64,000 nt of DNA from Bifidobacterium dentium JCM 1195 = DSM 20436. GTDB taxonomy: Bacteria > Actinomycetota > Actinomycetes > Actinomycetales > Bifidobacteriaceae. Under the pieces are notes generated by a model, which did no database searches, had not been told where the DNA came from, and saw only the letters and a list, made by a program, of their open reading frames with translations. The stretch spans positions 1,302,001 to 1,366,000 of the forward strand of contig NZ_AP012326.1 in the NCBI RefSeq assembly GCF_001042595.1, written 5' to 3'. The position numbers and the translations under genes were made by a program. Below, in pieces: positions 1 through 8,628 of this stretch. Each line of letters begins with the position of its first letter. Position 1 is the stretch's first letter.

Positions 1-291
1 TCGCATAAGGAACGTCCGGTATATCCGGTGCGATGGTCGATCATCGGATTGCACTTCGCGTCATTGGTGCTCGGAGCATTGCCGTATCCGCTGTATTCCT
101 TGTTCAAGGAAAGTATGTCGATGCGATTCCGGCGTTTCTACGAGCATATGGGATGGCCGTCGGCGGTGGTCATGATCGTGCTGATAGCCGCCGAGCTGGT
201 GTTCATGTACCTACAGGCCAGAAAAGGCATGGCGAGCGAAATGGAACGCAAACTCAACCGGATCGGCGAGCCTGACAACGAGTCCGAATGA
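1..291 (+). CDS. C-terminal part of a membrane protein
   Basis: The reading frame is open from the first base, so the start lies outside the window; about 96 codons are visible. Two hydrophobic stretches can be read, one around IIGLHFASLVLGALPYPLY and one around VVMIVLIAAELVFMYL, followed by a short charged tail ending in PDNESE. This fits the last two membrane helices of an integral membrane protein with a cytoplasmic tail. A GTG at 28 could serve as a start, but the frame continues upstream with plausible residues, so I treat the gene as truncated by the window edge. The family is not recognised. It converges on the HAD gene to its right. Confidence 0.6.
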   Translation, partial: SHKERPVYPVRWSIIGLHFASLVLGALPYPLYSLFKESMSMRFRRFYEHMGWPSAVVMIVLIAAELVFMYLQARKGMASEMERKLNRIGEPDNESE

Positions 292-323
292 TGATGACTA
301 CGACCGTGAGGCCGAAATCGAAA

Positions 324-420
324 AACGCCCGGTTATGCCAGGCGAAGCCCAAAAGGGGCGGGCCGATATAACCGGGTGGCGTTATGTCAGGGCAGGCGGA
401 AATTATTTTCTGACATAACG
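324..420. terminator. Two hairpins between convergent genes
   Basis: The 133-base gap holds two inverted repeats. CCCGGTTAT (328-336) pairs with ATAACCGGG (367-375), extended by AACGCC/GGCGTT outside and a GCCC/GGGC hairpin inside. An 11-bp repeat CGTTATGTCAG (380-390) pairs with its complement at 410-420. The arms touch, so the two structures may compete. A bidirectional terminator for the membrane gene and the HAD gene is the simplest reading. Confidence 0.6.
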
Positions 421-424
421 TACA

Positions 425-1150
425 TTATCGGGAGTATGAGTTGAAGTATTCCTCAACGGCCTGCGCCAACTCGTCCACGGTATCGATGATGCGATACACG
501 CCATGCTCCTGCAGTTCTCCGGATTCAGCGTAACCCCAACCGCATCCCAAGCAATCCAAACCGCATGCCTTGGCGCCGTCGGCATCGGTCCAGCGATCGC
601 CGACCATCAAGGCTTTGTCTCCGGCGGATTCGTCGTAACCGATATGCTCGAACGCCCAACGGATTACCTGATCCTTGTCGAGACGCGAATTGTCCTTGCT
701 GGCTCCATAAATGCCATCGACCATGGTGTCGAGATGGAAATGCTCGCAAATCGGAATGCACTGGTACTGCGGCTTGCAGCTGGCGATAATCAGACGATAT
801 CCGTCCGCACGTAGCCTGGCAAGCTGTTCGGGAATGCCTTTGTAGATGGTGTTGTTGAGACGTCCCGGCACTTTCTGCCCTGGGTTGTTGGGATCATCGA
901 ATACGGCTTCGTCAGCGTAGTATTTGCGATAGACGGTAACGGCCTTATCGAGTTCGTCGTCCGGAACGCCGTTACGTTGCATGGATTCGCTGATGGCCGG
1001 GCCGATGAAACGTTGCAGCTCGTCGGCATCGGGAATTGGATACCCCATTTCTTGGAAGGCCTTGACCACGCATCCGATAATGCCCGGATCGGATTTGGTC
1101 AGCGTGCCGTCGAGATCGAGCAGTACGACTTTTTTCGGATGTTCAGACAT
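425..1150 (-). CDS. HAD-superfamily phosphatase, phosphoglycolate phosphatase-like
   Basis: A haloacid-dehalogenase phosphatase of about 241 residues. Motif I is DLDGT near residues 12-16, with both aspartates present. A cap region follows, then a late motif IV, GDRWTDADGAKACG, which supplies the magnesium-binding acids. The family hydrolyses small phosphate monoesters in the cytoplasm; phosphoglycolate or a nucleotide is possible, but the substrate cannot be read from sequence. I start at ATG 1150 (MSEHPKK) because AGGAGA lies about 9 bases upstream. A longer frame to 1183 lacks a ribosome site. It sits downstream of rbpA, separated by a terminator, so it is probably transcribed on its own. 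Confidence 0.85.
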   Translation of the reverse strand: MSEHPKKVVLLDLDGTLTKSDPGIIGCVVKAFQEMGYPIPDADELQRFIGPAISESMQRNGVPDDELDKAVTVYRKYYADEAVFDDPNNPGQKVPGRLNNTIYKGIPEQLARLRADGYRLIIASCKPQYQCIPICEHFHLDTMVDGIYGASKDNSRLDKDQVIRWAFEHIGYDESAGDKALMVGDRWTDADGAKACGLDCLGCGWGYAESGELQEHGVYRIIDTVDELAQAVEEYFNSYSR

Positions 1151-1203
1151 GAGGTTTGTTCTCCTCTGATTCCTTGATTTCATGTGATACCGGAAATAAT
1201 TAT

Positions 1204-1224
1204 GCCCGGTCGTTATGACCGGGC
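1204..1224 (-). terminator. Terminator after rbpA
   Basis: GCCCGGTC and GACCGGGC form an 8-bp GC-rich stem around a GTTAT loop. An A/T-rich stretch follows on the minus strand. It lies just past the rbpA stop and before the HAD gene. Confidence 0.7.
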
Positions 1225-1253
1225 AAGGTGTTCATGTGTTGTTCAGCTTCAGG

Positions 1254-1601
1254 TCACTCGTAATCCGGGAACCAGCCGTCACGATGCATCTGCAGCCGCT
1301 TCTCCAACAGGGTCTTGAGCTCGTCCTCGCTACGACGTTCCAACAGCATATCCCAGTGGGTACGGGTCGGTTTGCTGATTTCATCGGCCTGACGATCCTC
1401 ATCGCCTTCACGGTGCGCCACAGCACCGCAACGGCACTCCCATTCGTCAGGCACTTCGGCGCCTTCGGCGAATGGCAGAATGGTTCGGTGACCTTTCGGA
1501 CATACGTATGCGATGTCGTTGCGTGCCGCGAAATCCACGTTGTCATCGGATTCCAGCGATTTTGCGCCGATGCTCATGCCTCGCAGACTGCGTTCTGCCA
1601 T
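1254..1601 (-). CDS. rbpA: RNA polymerase-binding protein RbpA
   Basis: A 115-residue protein that matches RbpA in length and layout: a basic N-terminus (MAERSLRGMSIGAKSLES), a core with the CPKGH and CRCG cysteine pairs, and a basic C-terminal part ending in FPDYE. RbpA is an actinobacterial factor that binds RNA polymerase and the principal sigma factors and stabilises the open promoter complex. The ATG at 1601 is preceded by AAGGAGG at 1611-1617. Upstream there is a close match to a SigR/SigH promoter (see 1644-1669), which agrees with the stress-regulated rbpA known in Streptomyces. It is followed by its own terminator. Confidence 0.93.
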   Translation of the reverse strand: MAERSLRGMSIGAKSLESDDNVDFAARNDIAYVCPKGHRTILPFAEGAEVPDEWECRCGAVAHREGDEDRQADEISKPTRTHWDMLLERRSEDELKTLLEKRLQMHRDGWFPDYE

Positions 1602-1643
1602 TTGCCTTTGCCTCCTTGGATTGTTGCTCTGTCTACGCTACAG

Positions 1644-1669
1644 AACAGTTCGGACGTGTCGATTATTCC
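1644..1669 (-). promoter_or_regulatory. SigR/SigH-type promoter upstream of rbpA
   Basis: Reading the minus strand, GGAAT (1669-1665) is followed after exactly 18 bases by GTT (1646-1644). This equals the SigR (SigH) consensus GGAAT-N18-GTT of actinobacterial thiol-stress promoters. A start site near 1637 would leave a short leader containing the AAGGAGG ribosome site. I infer function from the motif and from rbpA being a known SigR target in Streptomyces coelicolor. Confidence 0.6.
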
Positions 1670-1692
1670 AACAACCGGTATGCAAACGGGCG

Positions 1693-4299
1693 TCAGTCGA
1701 CCCCTGAATACGCGACGACGCCATGATTTACGGCTTCCATCGCCTGTTTGGCCACCAGCGCCAACGTTCCGGCACGTTTCGTCAGATATGGTTCGGCGAC
1801 GGCGATTTGCTGAAGTACATCGGCCAAGCGTTTGCAATTACGCACGAAATCGCCTCCGGTCAGATCGGTGCCGTACAACACGCGCGACAGACTTTCACCC
1901 TGAGCCCATTCGTAAACGATGTCAGCGATGCCGAAATCAAGCTGCCGGGGCTCTTCAAGGGCATGGTCCTCGCACATCATGGCGATCTTCGCGTGTACGC
2001 CGCGCAACTGTGCCGCGCAGACGGCAACGTTGCCTTGGATGCCACCGGGGTAATGGCGGGGCTCTCCCCCGCTTCCCCCACGCGCTTCATAGATGAGCGA
2101 CGACAGGACGCTGGCCAGTTCCGGCGCGTCAAGCCCGTCGAAGGCTCCTTCGTCGATCGCTTGCGCCAACACCAGATCAAGTTCGCTGTACAGATGACGC
2201 AACAATTGGCCGCGCTCGGTCAGTAGGTAATCCGCATGCCGTGATTTGTCCGAATCACGTTCCAAATAACCGAGTTCCTCCAATACGGTGCAAATATGGT
2301 CGAACTGCCGTGCCACCGATCCGGTGCGCGATTCATAACGATGCCGCACCCGTTCCAGTTCGCGCATTTCACGCGACCAACGATGCCCCCATTTGAGATG
2401 CTGCTGCAGATCAGGGCATTTACGGCATGGATGATTGCGATCCAATTCACGCATTGCCGCGATTTTTTCGTCAAGATCCATGAACGCCTGGCTGCGTTCG
2501 CTCTGCGTGCGGAAAACCTCATGCTTGAGTCGGCGCCGTTCATTCTTTTCCAGCTCGCTTAGCCGCATACGCAGACGCATGAAATCAGCAAAATCGCCGA
2601 ATTCACAGGTAAAGGCATGTTCGTACCCCTCAAGAGCCTTCTTCAACGTATCCATCTGGGCTTCGAGTTGCCATGCCGATTCATTGGCCTCCCATTGCGC
2701 GAATGAATGGTCAAGGGTGATGCGGGCCGTTTCATAGTCACTGGAATTCAGCAGGTTGACGGCCATGTTGAAAGTCGGACGGAAGCTGGAATGCAACGGG
2801 TACACACGTTTGCTGGACAATGCGGCGGCGGTGGCCGGCACGAAACCGCGATGGTCGACAACCACGGCATGGCCGATGGTGTCGATGCCACGACGTCCCG
2901 CACGTCCGGTCAGCTGGGTGAACTCCCCCGGCGTAAGCCCGACGTGCCCGGTGCCGTCGTATTTCTCAAGTTTCTCGACCACTACGCAACGCGCCGGCAT
3001 ATTGATTCCCAAAGCCAGTGTCTCCGTGGCGAACACCACTTTGACAAGACCTTCCTCGAACAAACGTTCGACAATCTGACGGAACAAGGCGATCATGCCG
3101 GCATGATGCGGTGCAAATCCTTCCTCCAAGGCAAAGCGGAACTGCGAAAAATGCAGAGCCTTCAAATCCTCTTGGCTGAGCTGTCCATCGATCATCTCAT
3201 CGACAATGCGCCGAATGCGGCGCACCTCACCGTTGCTGGTCAGCTCCAGACCGGCGTTGATGCACTGTTCGACGGCCTGGTCACAGCCATTACGGGAGAA
3301 GATGAAATAGATGCCGGGCAGCATATCGAGAAAGTTCAGCTCGTCCACCACGGCCCAGCGTTTGGGAGTATGCCGCTCCACCTTATGTGAGGATTCCCGG
3401 TCATGCCACGGGCCCTTCCCCTTGCCCTTACGTCTCTCCGGACGTTGCGCCCCTTGCCTGCGTGCTGCCTGACGATCGAGCTGATCAAGGCGGTTCAGCA
3501 GTTGCGCATTGAGCTTGACTGTCTGATCACCATGCGCATCACGACGGTACAGATCAATGAGCTCCGGTTCGGTGCGGTCATCCGCCTGCACAAGTACATG
3601 TTGCTCCAACGGAACAGGACGCTTTTCCGAAACGATCAGTTTGGTGTCCCCTCGCACCGAGACGATCCAATTGGAGAAGTCCTCCACATTCGACACCGTG
3701 GCGGAAAGACCGATGATTTTCACGCTTTGCGGCAGATGGATGATCACTTCTTCCCATACCGGTCCACGGAATCGGTCCGCAAGATAGTGCACCTCATCGA
3801 GAATCACGTAACGCAACGCTTCAAGCGTCATGGAGTGTTCGTACAACATGTTGCGCAGCACTTCGGTGGTCATGACCACGATATCGGCCTCGGAATTGAT
3901 GGACGTATCGCCGGTAAGCAGGCCCACCCGATCCTGCCCATACTGATCCACCAAATCATGATATTTCTGGTTGCTCAGTGCTTTGATCGGCGTGGTGTAG
4001 AACGCCTTGACATTACGTTCCTGCGCCAGATAGATGGCGAAATCGGCAACGACGGTCTTGCCCGCACCCGTCGGGGCGGCAACCAGCACATTGCTGTCGG
4101 CTTCCAGCGCCTCATTGGCTTCCATCTGGAAATCGTCAAGCTCGAATGGCATGGATTGCGCAAATCGCGTAGCGGCCATACCCTGCTTGCGCTGGGTCTG
4201 CTTGAACATGGCGTAGCGCTGTGACGGTGACGGTTCCACGGTCGCATTGGTGCTGGTGATATCCATGGAACCGTTACGCCGGTGACGATGATGAGTCAT
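1693..4299 (-). CDS. helY: Ski2/Mtr4-like DEAD/DEAH helicase HelY
   Basis: An 868-residue superfamily 2 helicase of the HelY type. Walker A (APTGAGKT) is at about residues 75-82, the DEVH box at 168-171, SAT in motif III (GLSATV), and motif VI (QLTGRAGRRG) further on. A long C-terminal part resembles the Ski2/Mtr4 helical region and carries a CRKCPDLQQH segment. HelY probably unwinds structured RNA or DNA in an ATP-dependent way; its exact bacterial role is poorly known. The start at 4299 has AAGGAATC just upstream. In mycobacteria helY follows pafB-pafC-tatA-tatC. Here it follows pafBC and one small membrane protein, so the neighbourhood is partly conserved. Confidence 0.9.
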   Translation of the reverse strand: MTHHRHRRNGSMDITSTNATVEPSPSQRYAMFKQTQRKQGMAATRFAQSMPFELDDFQMEANEALEADSNVLVAAPTGAGKTVVADFAIYLAQERNVKAFYTTPIKALSNQKYHDLVDQYGQDRVGLLTGDTSINSEADIVVMTTEVLRNMLYEHSMTLEALRYVILDEVHYLADRFRGPVWEEVIIHLPQSVKIIGLSATVSNVEDFSNWIVSVRGDTKLIVSEKRPVPLEQHVLVQADDRTEPELIDLYRRDAHGDQTVKLNAQLLNRLDQLDRQAARRQGAQRPERRKGKGKGPWHDRESSHKVERHTPKRWAVVDELNFLDMLPGIYFIFSRNGCDQAVEQCINAGLELTSNGEVRRIRRIVDEMIDGQLSQEDLKALHFSQFRFALEEGFAPHHAGMIALFRQIVERLFEEGLVKVVFATETLALGINMPARCVVVEKLEKYDGTGHVGLTPGEFTQLTGRAGRRGIDTIGHAVVVDHRGFVPATAAALSSKRVYPLHSSFRPTFNMAVNLLNSSDYETARITLDHSFAQWEANESAWQLEAQMDTLKKALEGYEHAFTCEFGDFADFMRLRMRLSELEKNERRRLKHEVFRTQSERSQAFMDLDEKIAAMRELDRNHPCRKCPDLQQHLKWGHRWSREMRELERVRHRYESRTGSVARQFDHICTVLEELGYLERDSDKSRHADYLLTERGQLLRHLYSELDLVLAQAIDEGAFDGLDAPELASVLSSLIYEARGGSGGEPRHYPGGIQGNVAVCAAQLRGVHAKIAMMCEDHALEEPRQLDFGIADIVYEWAQGESLSRVLYGTDLTGGDFVRNCKRLADVLQQIAVAEPYLTKRAGTLALVAKQAMEAVNHGVVAYSGVD

Positions 4300-4318
4300 G
4301 ATTCCTTAAGAGTATTGT

Positions 4319-4636
4319 TCAGTCGTTGAAATGCTTCCAGCGTCTCCACTGAGCGGCATGACGCTCGCGTTTCGCCTCACGACGTTCGATGACCTGGACA
4401 TGGGCGTCTACATAGCGATCGGCGGCGTCTCGCAACGGTCTGGTGAAGAACGGTGCCGAATTCGCCTGTTCAACGGGCAACGTGTCCCCCATGGCTGCGA
4501 AACGTTCTCCGGCGCGGCTTCCCACTTGCGCAATGTCCTTGAACGCATGATAGCCGTGCAACACCACGTAGATGCAGCCGGCGACAATCATCGACAACAT
4601 GAACAGGGCGAGCAGAAGCCAAATCCACCAAGGCAT
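4319..4636 (-). CDS. Small single-pass membrane protein, unknown function
   Basis: A 105-residue protein beginning with a strong N-terminal membrane helix (WWIWLLLALFMLSMIVAGC) and a basic, Arg-rich C-terminus. No family is recognised. GGAGAGCGAC precedes the ATG. The gene lies 9 bases after the pafBC stop and 19 bases before helY, so the three are probably cotranscribed. In mycobacteria this slot holds tatA and tatC. The protein has the single N-terminal helix of a TatA, but I do not see the TatA Phe-Gly hinge, so homology to TatA is not supported. Confidence 0.65.
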   Translation of the reverse strand: MPWWIWLLLALFMLSMIVAGCIYVVLHGYHAFKDIAQVGSRAGERFAAMGDTLPVEQANSAPFFTRPLRDAADRYVDAHVQVIERREAKRERHAAQWRRWKHFND

Positions 4637-4645
4637 GTCGCTCTC

Positions 4646-6562
4646 CTATCGGTCTTCGCTCTCATGATCGCTGACGCTAAGCTCATGCTGGGCTCGCGCG
4701 ATGATCATCGTACGCAGGGTTTCCGGCGCGACCGCGGTGATATGGCGAGCGTGTGAAATGCAGAAAGCGACATACCAGGAGTCGGAAGAGACAATCAGAT
4801 GCACCTTCTTGCCATCGCCACATTGCTCGACGGTGGCACCGGGAAGCCGATCGATGAACGGCAGATCGGCTTGGTTGGTGATGAACACGGCCGCGGTGCC
4901 ATTATCAAAGCTCCACTTGCGCAACTCGGACACCGGCACGTCGGGAATGTCGATCTTTTCGACCGGCTCCACCAGTTCGGCCTTCTCGATACGGGAGATG
5001 CGCAACACCTGCCAGATACGAGGTTTGCCGTTGGCCTTGTTGATCGTAGTGTCTTTCTTGACGAATCGCTGCCTGTCCTTCGGTGCGGCATTGGCCACGT
5101 CGGTCCATACCGCAACGAAGTACACTCCTTCATCGACGAAGATCTTATCGGGTGCGACAAGCTTACGACGAGTGTTCCCCGCGCCATCGGTGTACTCCAT
5201 GTCAAGAAGGGCTCCCTTTGAGATGGCGCTCTTGACGATGGAGAAGTTACGCGGTTCCATCTCATAGCCGGTCAGACTGAGCCAAGGCATCTGACCGGGT
5301 TCAACATGCTGACGCAGGCGATGATACAGGGATTCAGCTTGGCCGCGCTGCTTATCCGGCAACAGCGGCGAATGGGCCAGATAGCTTACCGAAGCGGTCA
5401 GCATGCTCAGATATTGCTGGGAGATGCCGGCGAGACGCTCCAGACCGAGCGAGTTCGTGGCGGACACGATGCCTTCGGCGTCCAGCAGCGACCAGTCGAT
5501 GTCGAAGAATTGGCTACCCGCCATCTCGCCATCGTCCGAAACCGTGGTAAGAGTATTGATGTCCTTATGGATGACGTTGACGTACTTCTTCATCTCATCG
5601 TCGGACTTCGGCTTGCCGATGAAACGTTCGGCCAGCTCCTCCAACGAATACTCCTCGCCAAGATGCGCCGAAAGGAACAGCATCAGACGCAGTCTGCGAT
5701 CGACCTCGCTACCGGTCTGGAACGAGGAATTCTTCTTTGGACGCCCCTTGCCCTCTTCGGAATCGTCATCATCCGTGTTGTTACGATTGATTTCCGGTGA
5801 GATGACGGCGGAACGGTTGTTGCCAGCGGACTCATCGGCCGGTTGGAACTGTGTCGCGGCGTTCAGACGCCGATTGAACGCGTCAACGGCCTCTTGAGGG
5901 CTGATGATGCATGCGCCCGGATGGCTGAGCACGAACATGGCCAAATCGTCCGAATCGGTGTAGGCGACATTGAGATGTTCACCGTCGACATCCACGGTTG
6001 CGGCGAAGCGACGCTGATCGACCACCTTGACGAGTTCGTCGGGAATGGACTGGGTGCCAAGGCCCGGCGCGATGGAATCCAGTCCAAGACCAGGAATCGG
6101 GGTCTGAGGCACACGCGGTGCCGTACGGGAGGTATGTTGCACCTGTTGCACGGGGGTCGAGGAGATCGACATGGAACGAGCCAGATAATTCGCTGCGGCG
6201 AGAACGGGAAGATCCTCCTGCGCAAAGCGCAGTCGAACACGGGGCTCATCGCCCAGTTGCAGACGATATGAGGCGAAATCCTGGCCCTCAGACTTCGAAG
6301 AATACTCCGGTTGGCGGGATTCGATGGCGATGCCCATGGCTGCCAGCTTGGCGCGATCGCGCTGGAATTGCTTGGCAAACGCCGCCTTCGCCGCCTGATC
6401 GGCCAGTTCGCCATAGGAATCGGCGTACGCCTTCACGCGCTGGGCGATCTGGCGGGAGGTAAGCCATTGCGGGAAAGCTGAAGACAGCACAGCCAATACG
6501 TCGAGCTCGTGCTTGCCCCACTTGTCGGAAAAACGCCGCCTTCCGTTACTGCCCTCTGCCAT
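4646..6562 (-). CDS. pafBC: Fused PafB/PafC WYL-domain regulator
   Basis: A 638-residue protein that reads as two WYL-family regulators joined head to tail. The N-terminal half has a winged-helix region (residues ~10-90) and a WYL-like core. After an acidic, low-complexity linker (around DDDDSEEGKGRPKKNSS), a second half begins with another HTH-like segment (LGEEYSLEELAERF) and ends in a second WYL-like core. In mycobacteria PafB and PafC are separate subunits that activate DNA-damage genes independently of LexA, and natural fusions occur in other actinobacteria. GTGAGGACTA precedes the ATG. Cotranscription with the small membrane protein and helY is likely. Confidence 0.85.
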   Translation of the reverse strand: MAEGSNGRRRFSDKWGKHELDVLAVLSSAFPQWLTSRQIAQRVKAYADSYGELADQAAKAAFAKQFQRDRAKLAAMGIAIESRQPEYSSKSEGQDFASYRLQLGDEPRVRLRFAQEDLPVLAAANYLARSMSISSTPVQQVQHTSRTAPRVPQTPIPGLGLDSIAPGLGTQSIPDELVKVVDQRRFAATVDVDGEHLNVAYTDSDDLAMFVLSHPGACIISPQEAVDAFNRRLNAATQFQPADESAGNNRSAVISPEINRNNTDDDDSEEGKGRPKKNSSFQTGSEVDRRLRLMLFLSAHLGEEYSLEELAERFIGKPKSDDEMKKYVNVIHKDINTLTTVSDDGEMAGSQFFDIDWSLLDAEGIVSATNSLGLERLAGISQQYLSMLTASVSYLAHSPLLPDKQRGQAESLYHRLRQHVEPGQMPWLSLTGYEMEPRNFSIVKSAISKGALLDMEYTDGAGNTRRKLVAPDKIFVDEGVYFVAVWTDVANAAPKDRQRFVKKDTTINKANGKPRIWQVLRISRIEKAELVEPVEKIDIPDVPVSELRKWSFDNGTAAVFITNQADLPFIDRLPGATVEQCGDGKKVHLIVSSDSWYVAFCISHARHITAVAPETLRTMIIARAQHELSVSDHESEDR

Positions 6563-6660
6563 TAGTCCTCACGTCTCGTTAACGTTTCGTTGTAAGTGTG
6601 CGGCTTAATGCCACACCTCATTCCATGATAGAGGGTTTTCGCGAGTATCGCGTTCAATTT

Positions 6661-6682
6661 ACGAAAAAACAGTGTTTTTCGT
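6661..6682 (-). terminator. A/T-rich hairpin after ugpA
   Basis: ACGAAAAA (6661-6668) and TTTTTCGT (6675-6682) form an 8-bp stem with a 6-base loop, 18 bases past the ugpA stop. The stem is weak in GC, so termination efficiency is uncertain. The rest of the gap up to pafBC shows nothing else clear. Confidence 0.45.
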
Positions 6683-6700
6683 GTTGGGCATAGCTTCGTT

Positions 6701-8131
6701 TCAGACCCAATCATCCGGCTCAACGCCTTGCGGCCCAACGTATTCACCGTTTGGCACATAACTTGGCTCATCCTGATCGGAGAGCCGCGCGTCGCCGAAC
6801 ATCATGACATCCCTGCCGAACGTCCAGTCCCCCTCGATGGTTACCGAATTGGCGGCGGCAAGCGACGGCACGGAATACGGGAACCGCGTGTCGAAATCAT
6901 GGATGTTCTTGTAATAGCGTGCGTCGAGATGCACCGTGGGGAAAATGTAGTTGCCATCCTCCATCTCATACTGATCGGTCAGATGGAAACGATCGGAACG
7001 CATGATGAACAGATCATCCGTGGTCTTGACCGGCAGGAAGCGCATACGGTCCACGCATACGCAGGTTGCGCCGTCGAATAGCGTGACGGCCGCACCCATG
7101 GCCGTTTCCAGCTGAATGACCGGCTCGCTGGTCGAATCGGTGGGATCAACGGTCTTCTTGTTGCGAATCACCGGCAGAGGCAATACGCCATCGTACGCGG
7201 CAAGCTTGGCTTTCAACGCATCGATGCGCACCCAGATGCTGTTGGTGTTGAAGTACGGATGCTTGTCGATGTTCTGGGCGTCATCCTTGTCGTCAGGATG
7301 CACTTGGCTCATCTCGCGCAACATGAGACGTCCGGTCACCTTATCGCGTACGATATGGCCGCCCTTGCGGTCAGCCGGCGTGCGTTTGGCAACCTCGATC
7401 ATGAATGGTGCGCCCGTGTTCTCGAAGTGTTGGGCGAGCGTACGGGACGGTCGCGCACCCAGATTGTCGGAGTTGGAAATGAACAGATACTTGAAGCCCC
7501 GCTCCTCAAGCCTGTCGAGCAGGCCGGACTCCCAAACGGTGGAGAACAGGTCTCCATGCCCCGGCGGGCACCACTCGAGTTCGGGATTCGAGGGGAAGGA
7601 AGCCGGCAAGCCGGTTTTGGCACTGATCTTCGGCTCCTGATGTTGGATGATTTCCATCGGAATCTCGTCCTGATGGAATTTTTTGTTGGAACGCAGCACC
7701 TTCATGGTGTCGTCGGACGTACGGAAGGAATTCATCAGGGTGAGCGGAAGTTCTACGCCCAGACGAGTGCGGGCGGTAAGCACCTGACCGATGATGATGT
7801 CGATGAAACGCATCTGGCGCGCCTTATGGCGGCGTACGGGCAATAACGACTTGGCGCAATCCAGGCCCATGGAGGTGCCAAGACCGCCGTTCAGCTTCAG
7901 GAAAGCGGTCTGTGCGAAGGCGTCGACCGCCTTGTCATGGTTGATGGTCTCGTACACATCATGGAAACTTGGCACGCCGGTAAGTGGCTCGACCTCTTCC
8001 TCACGAATCCAACTGCTGGCCTCCTCGTTCCGCCAGACCTCGTATAGGCGTTTGAACTGGGCAATGGCCATATCTGTCATTCCGTGCTCACGCATCTTTG
8101 CGGCGGACTGTTCGAATATGTCCTCAGTCAA
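6701..8131 (-). CDS. ugpA: UTP--glucose-1-phosphate uridylyltransferase, eukaryotic type
   Basis: About 476 residues, matching the UDPGP family of eukaryotic-type pyrophosphorylases rather than the short bacterial GalU. The nucleotide-binding loop LNGGLGTSMG lies at residues ~80-89, followed by a conserved Lys (AKSLLPV). SNSDNLGA is the UTP/metal region. The enzyme makes UDP-glucose from UTP and glucose-1-phosphate, and in bifidobacteria this type serves galactose and lacto-N-biose use. I choose a TTG start at 8131: AAAGGGAG sits about 6 bases upstream and the product starts TEDIFEQ. The in-frame ATG at 8149 has no ribosome site. Confidence 0.88.
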   Translation of the reverse strand: MTEDIFEQSAAKMREHGMTDMAIAQFKRLYEVWRNEEASSWIREEEVEPLTGVPSFHDVYETINHDKAVDAFAQTAFLKLNGGLGTSMGLDCAKSLLPVRRHKARQMRFIDIIIGQVLTARTRLGVELPLTLMNSFRTSDDTMKVLRSNKKFHQDEIPMEIIQHQEPKISAKTGLPASFPSNPELEWCPPGHGDLFSTVWESGLLDRLEERGFKYLFISNSDNLGARPSRTLAQHFENTGAPFMIEVAKRTPADRKGGHIVRDKVTGRLMLREMSQVHPDDKDDAQNIDKHPYFNTNSIWVRIDALKAKLAAYDGVLPLPVIRNKKTVDPTDSTSEPVIQLETAMGAAVTLFDGATCVCVDRMRFLPVKTTDDLFIMRSDRFHLTDQYEMEDGNYIFPTVHLDARYYKNIHDFDTRFPYSVPSLAAANSVTIEGDWTFGRDVMMFGDARLSDQDEPSYVPNGEYVGPQGVEPDDWV

Positions 8132-8281
8132 TGTGGCTCCCTTTCGCATCGGGCATCGGTCTAGTAACAACAGTGTAGTCATCTTACGACATTCTCGGTT
8201 CATGATGCCGGTTGAACATGCAACGGGGGGGCGAATTCATCACAAATGCCACACGACGACATCGGCGCGACACGTTGCGTT

Positions 8282-8310
8282 TGAAAATCATCATGAGATA
8301 TGCTAGATTT
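8282..8310 (+). promoter_or_regulatory. Housekeeping promoter of tRNA-Pro
   Basis: TTGAAA (8282-8287), a 17-base spacer and TAGATT (8305-8310) lie 24 bases before the mature tRNA 5' end. The elements and spacing match a sigma-70-type promoter. Confidence 0.65.
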
Positions 8311-8334
8311 CTCATTCGGTGCCTCGCACCGTTC

Positions 8335-8410
<76 letters not shown>

Positions 8411-8412
8411 AA

Positions 8413-8441
8413 AACCCCGGAATTTCAACGGTTTCGGGGTT
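8413..8441 (+). terminator. Terminator of tRNA-Pro
   Basis: AACCCCG (8413-8419) pairs with CGGGGTT (8435-8441), followed by a short T-rich run. It starts three bases after the encoded CCA. The remaining bases up to 8628 contain a weak CCGAA/TTCGG hairpin followed by five T (8569-8587), just before the next gene. Confidence 0.7.
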
Positions 8442-8628
8442 CTTTCATGCGCAAACTTCCGTACACATACGTAACCGTTTACGGGTGTTTTTCAGAGTCC
8501 TTTCGTGTTCGTAGACAACGGCATCGGACATAATCCATGTCCATGAATCGTTCCTGATAGAATAAAATCCGAAAACTTCGGGTTTTTCCGTGCCCGGAAG
8601 AGAATATCTGCAATGAGAGGTGATTGAT

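Noticed and set aside
1215..2096. Open frame of 293 codons on the plus strand opposite rbpA and helY
   Set aside because: It crosses two genes and the gap between them; the residues look random and no ribosome site is present.
4319..4636. Small membrane protein as TatA
   Set aside because: Position and a single N-terminal helix suggest TatA, but the Phe-Gly hinge and amphipathic helix pattern are not evident.
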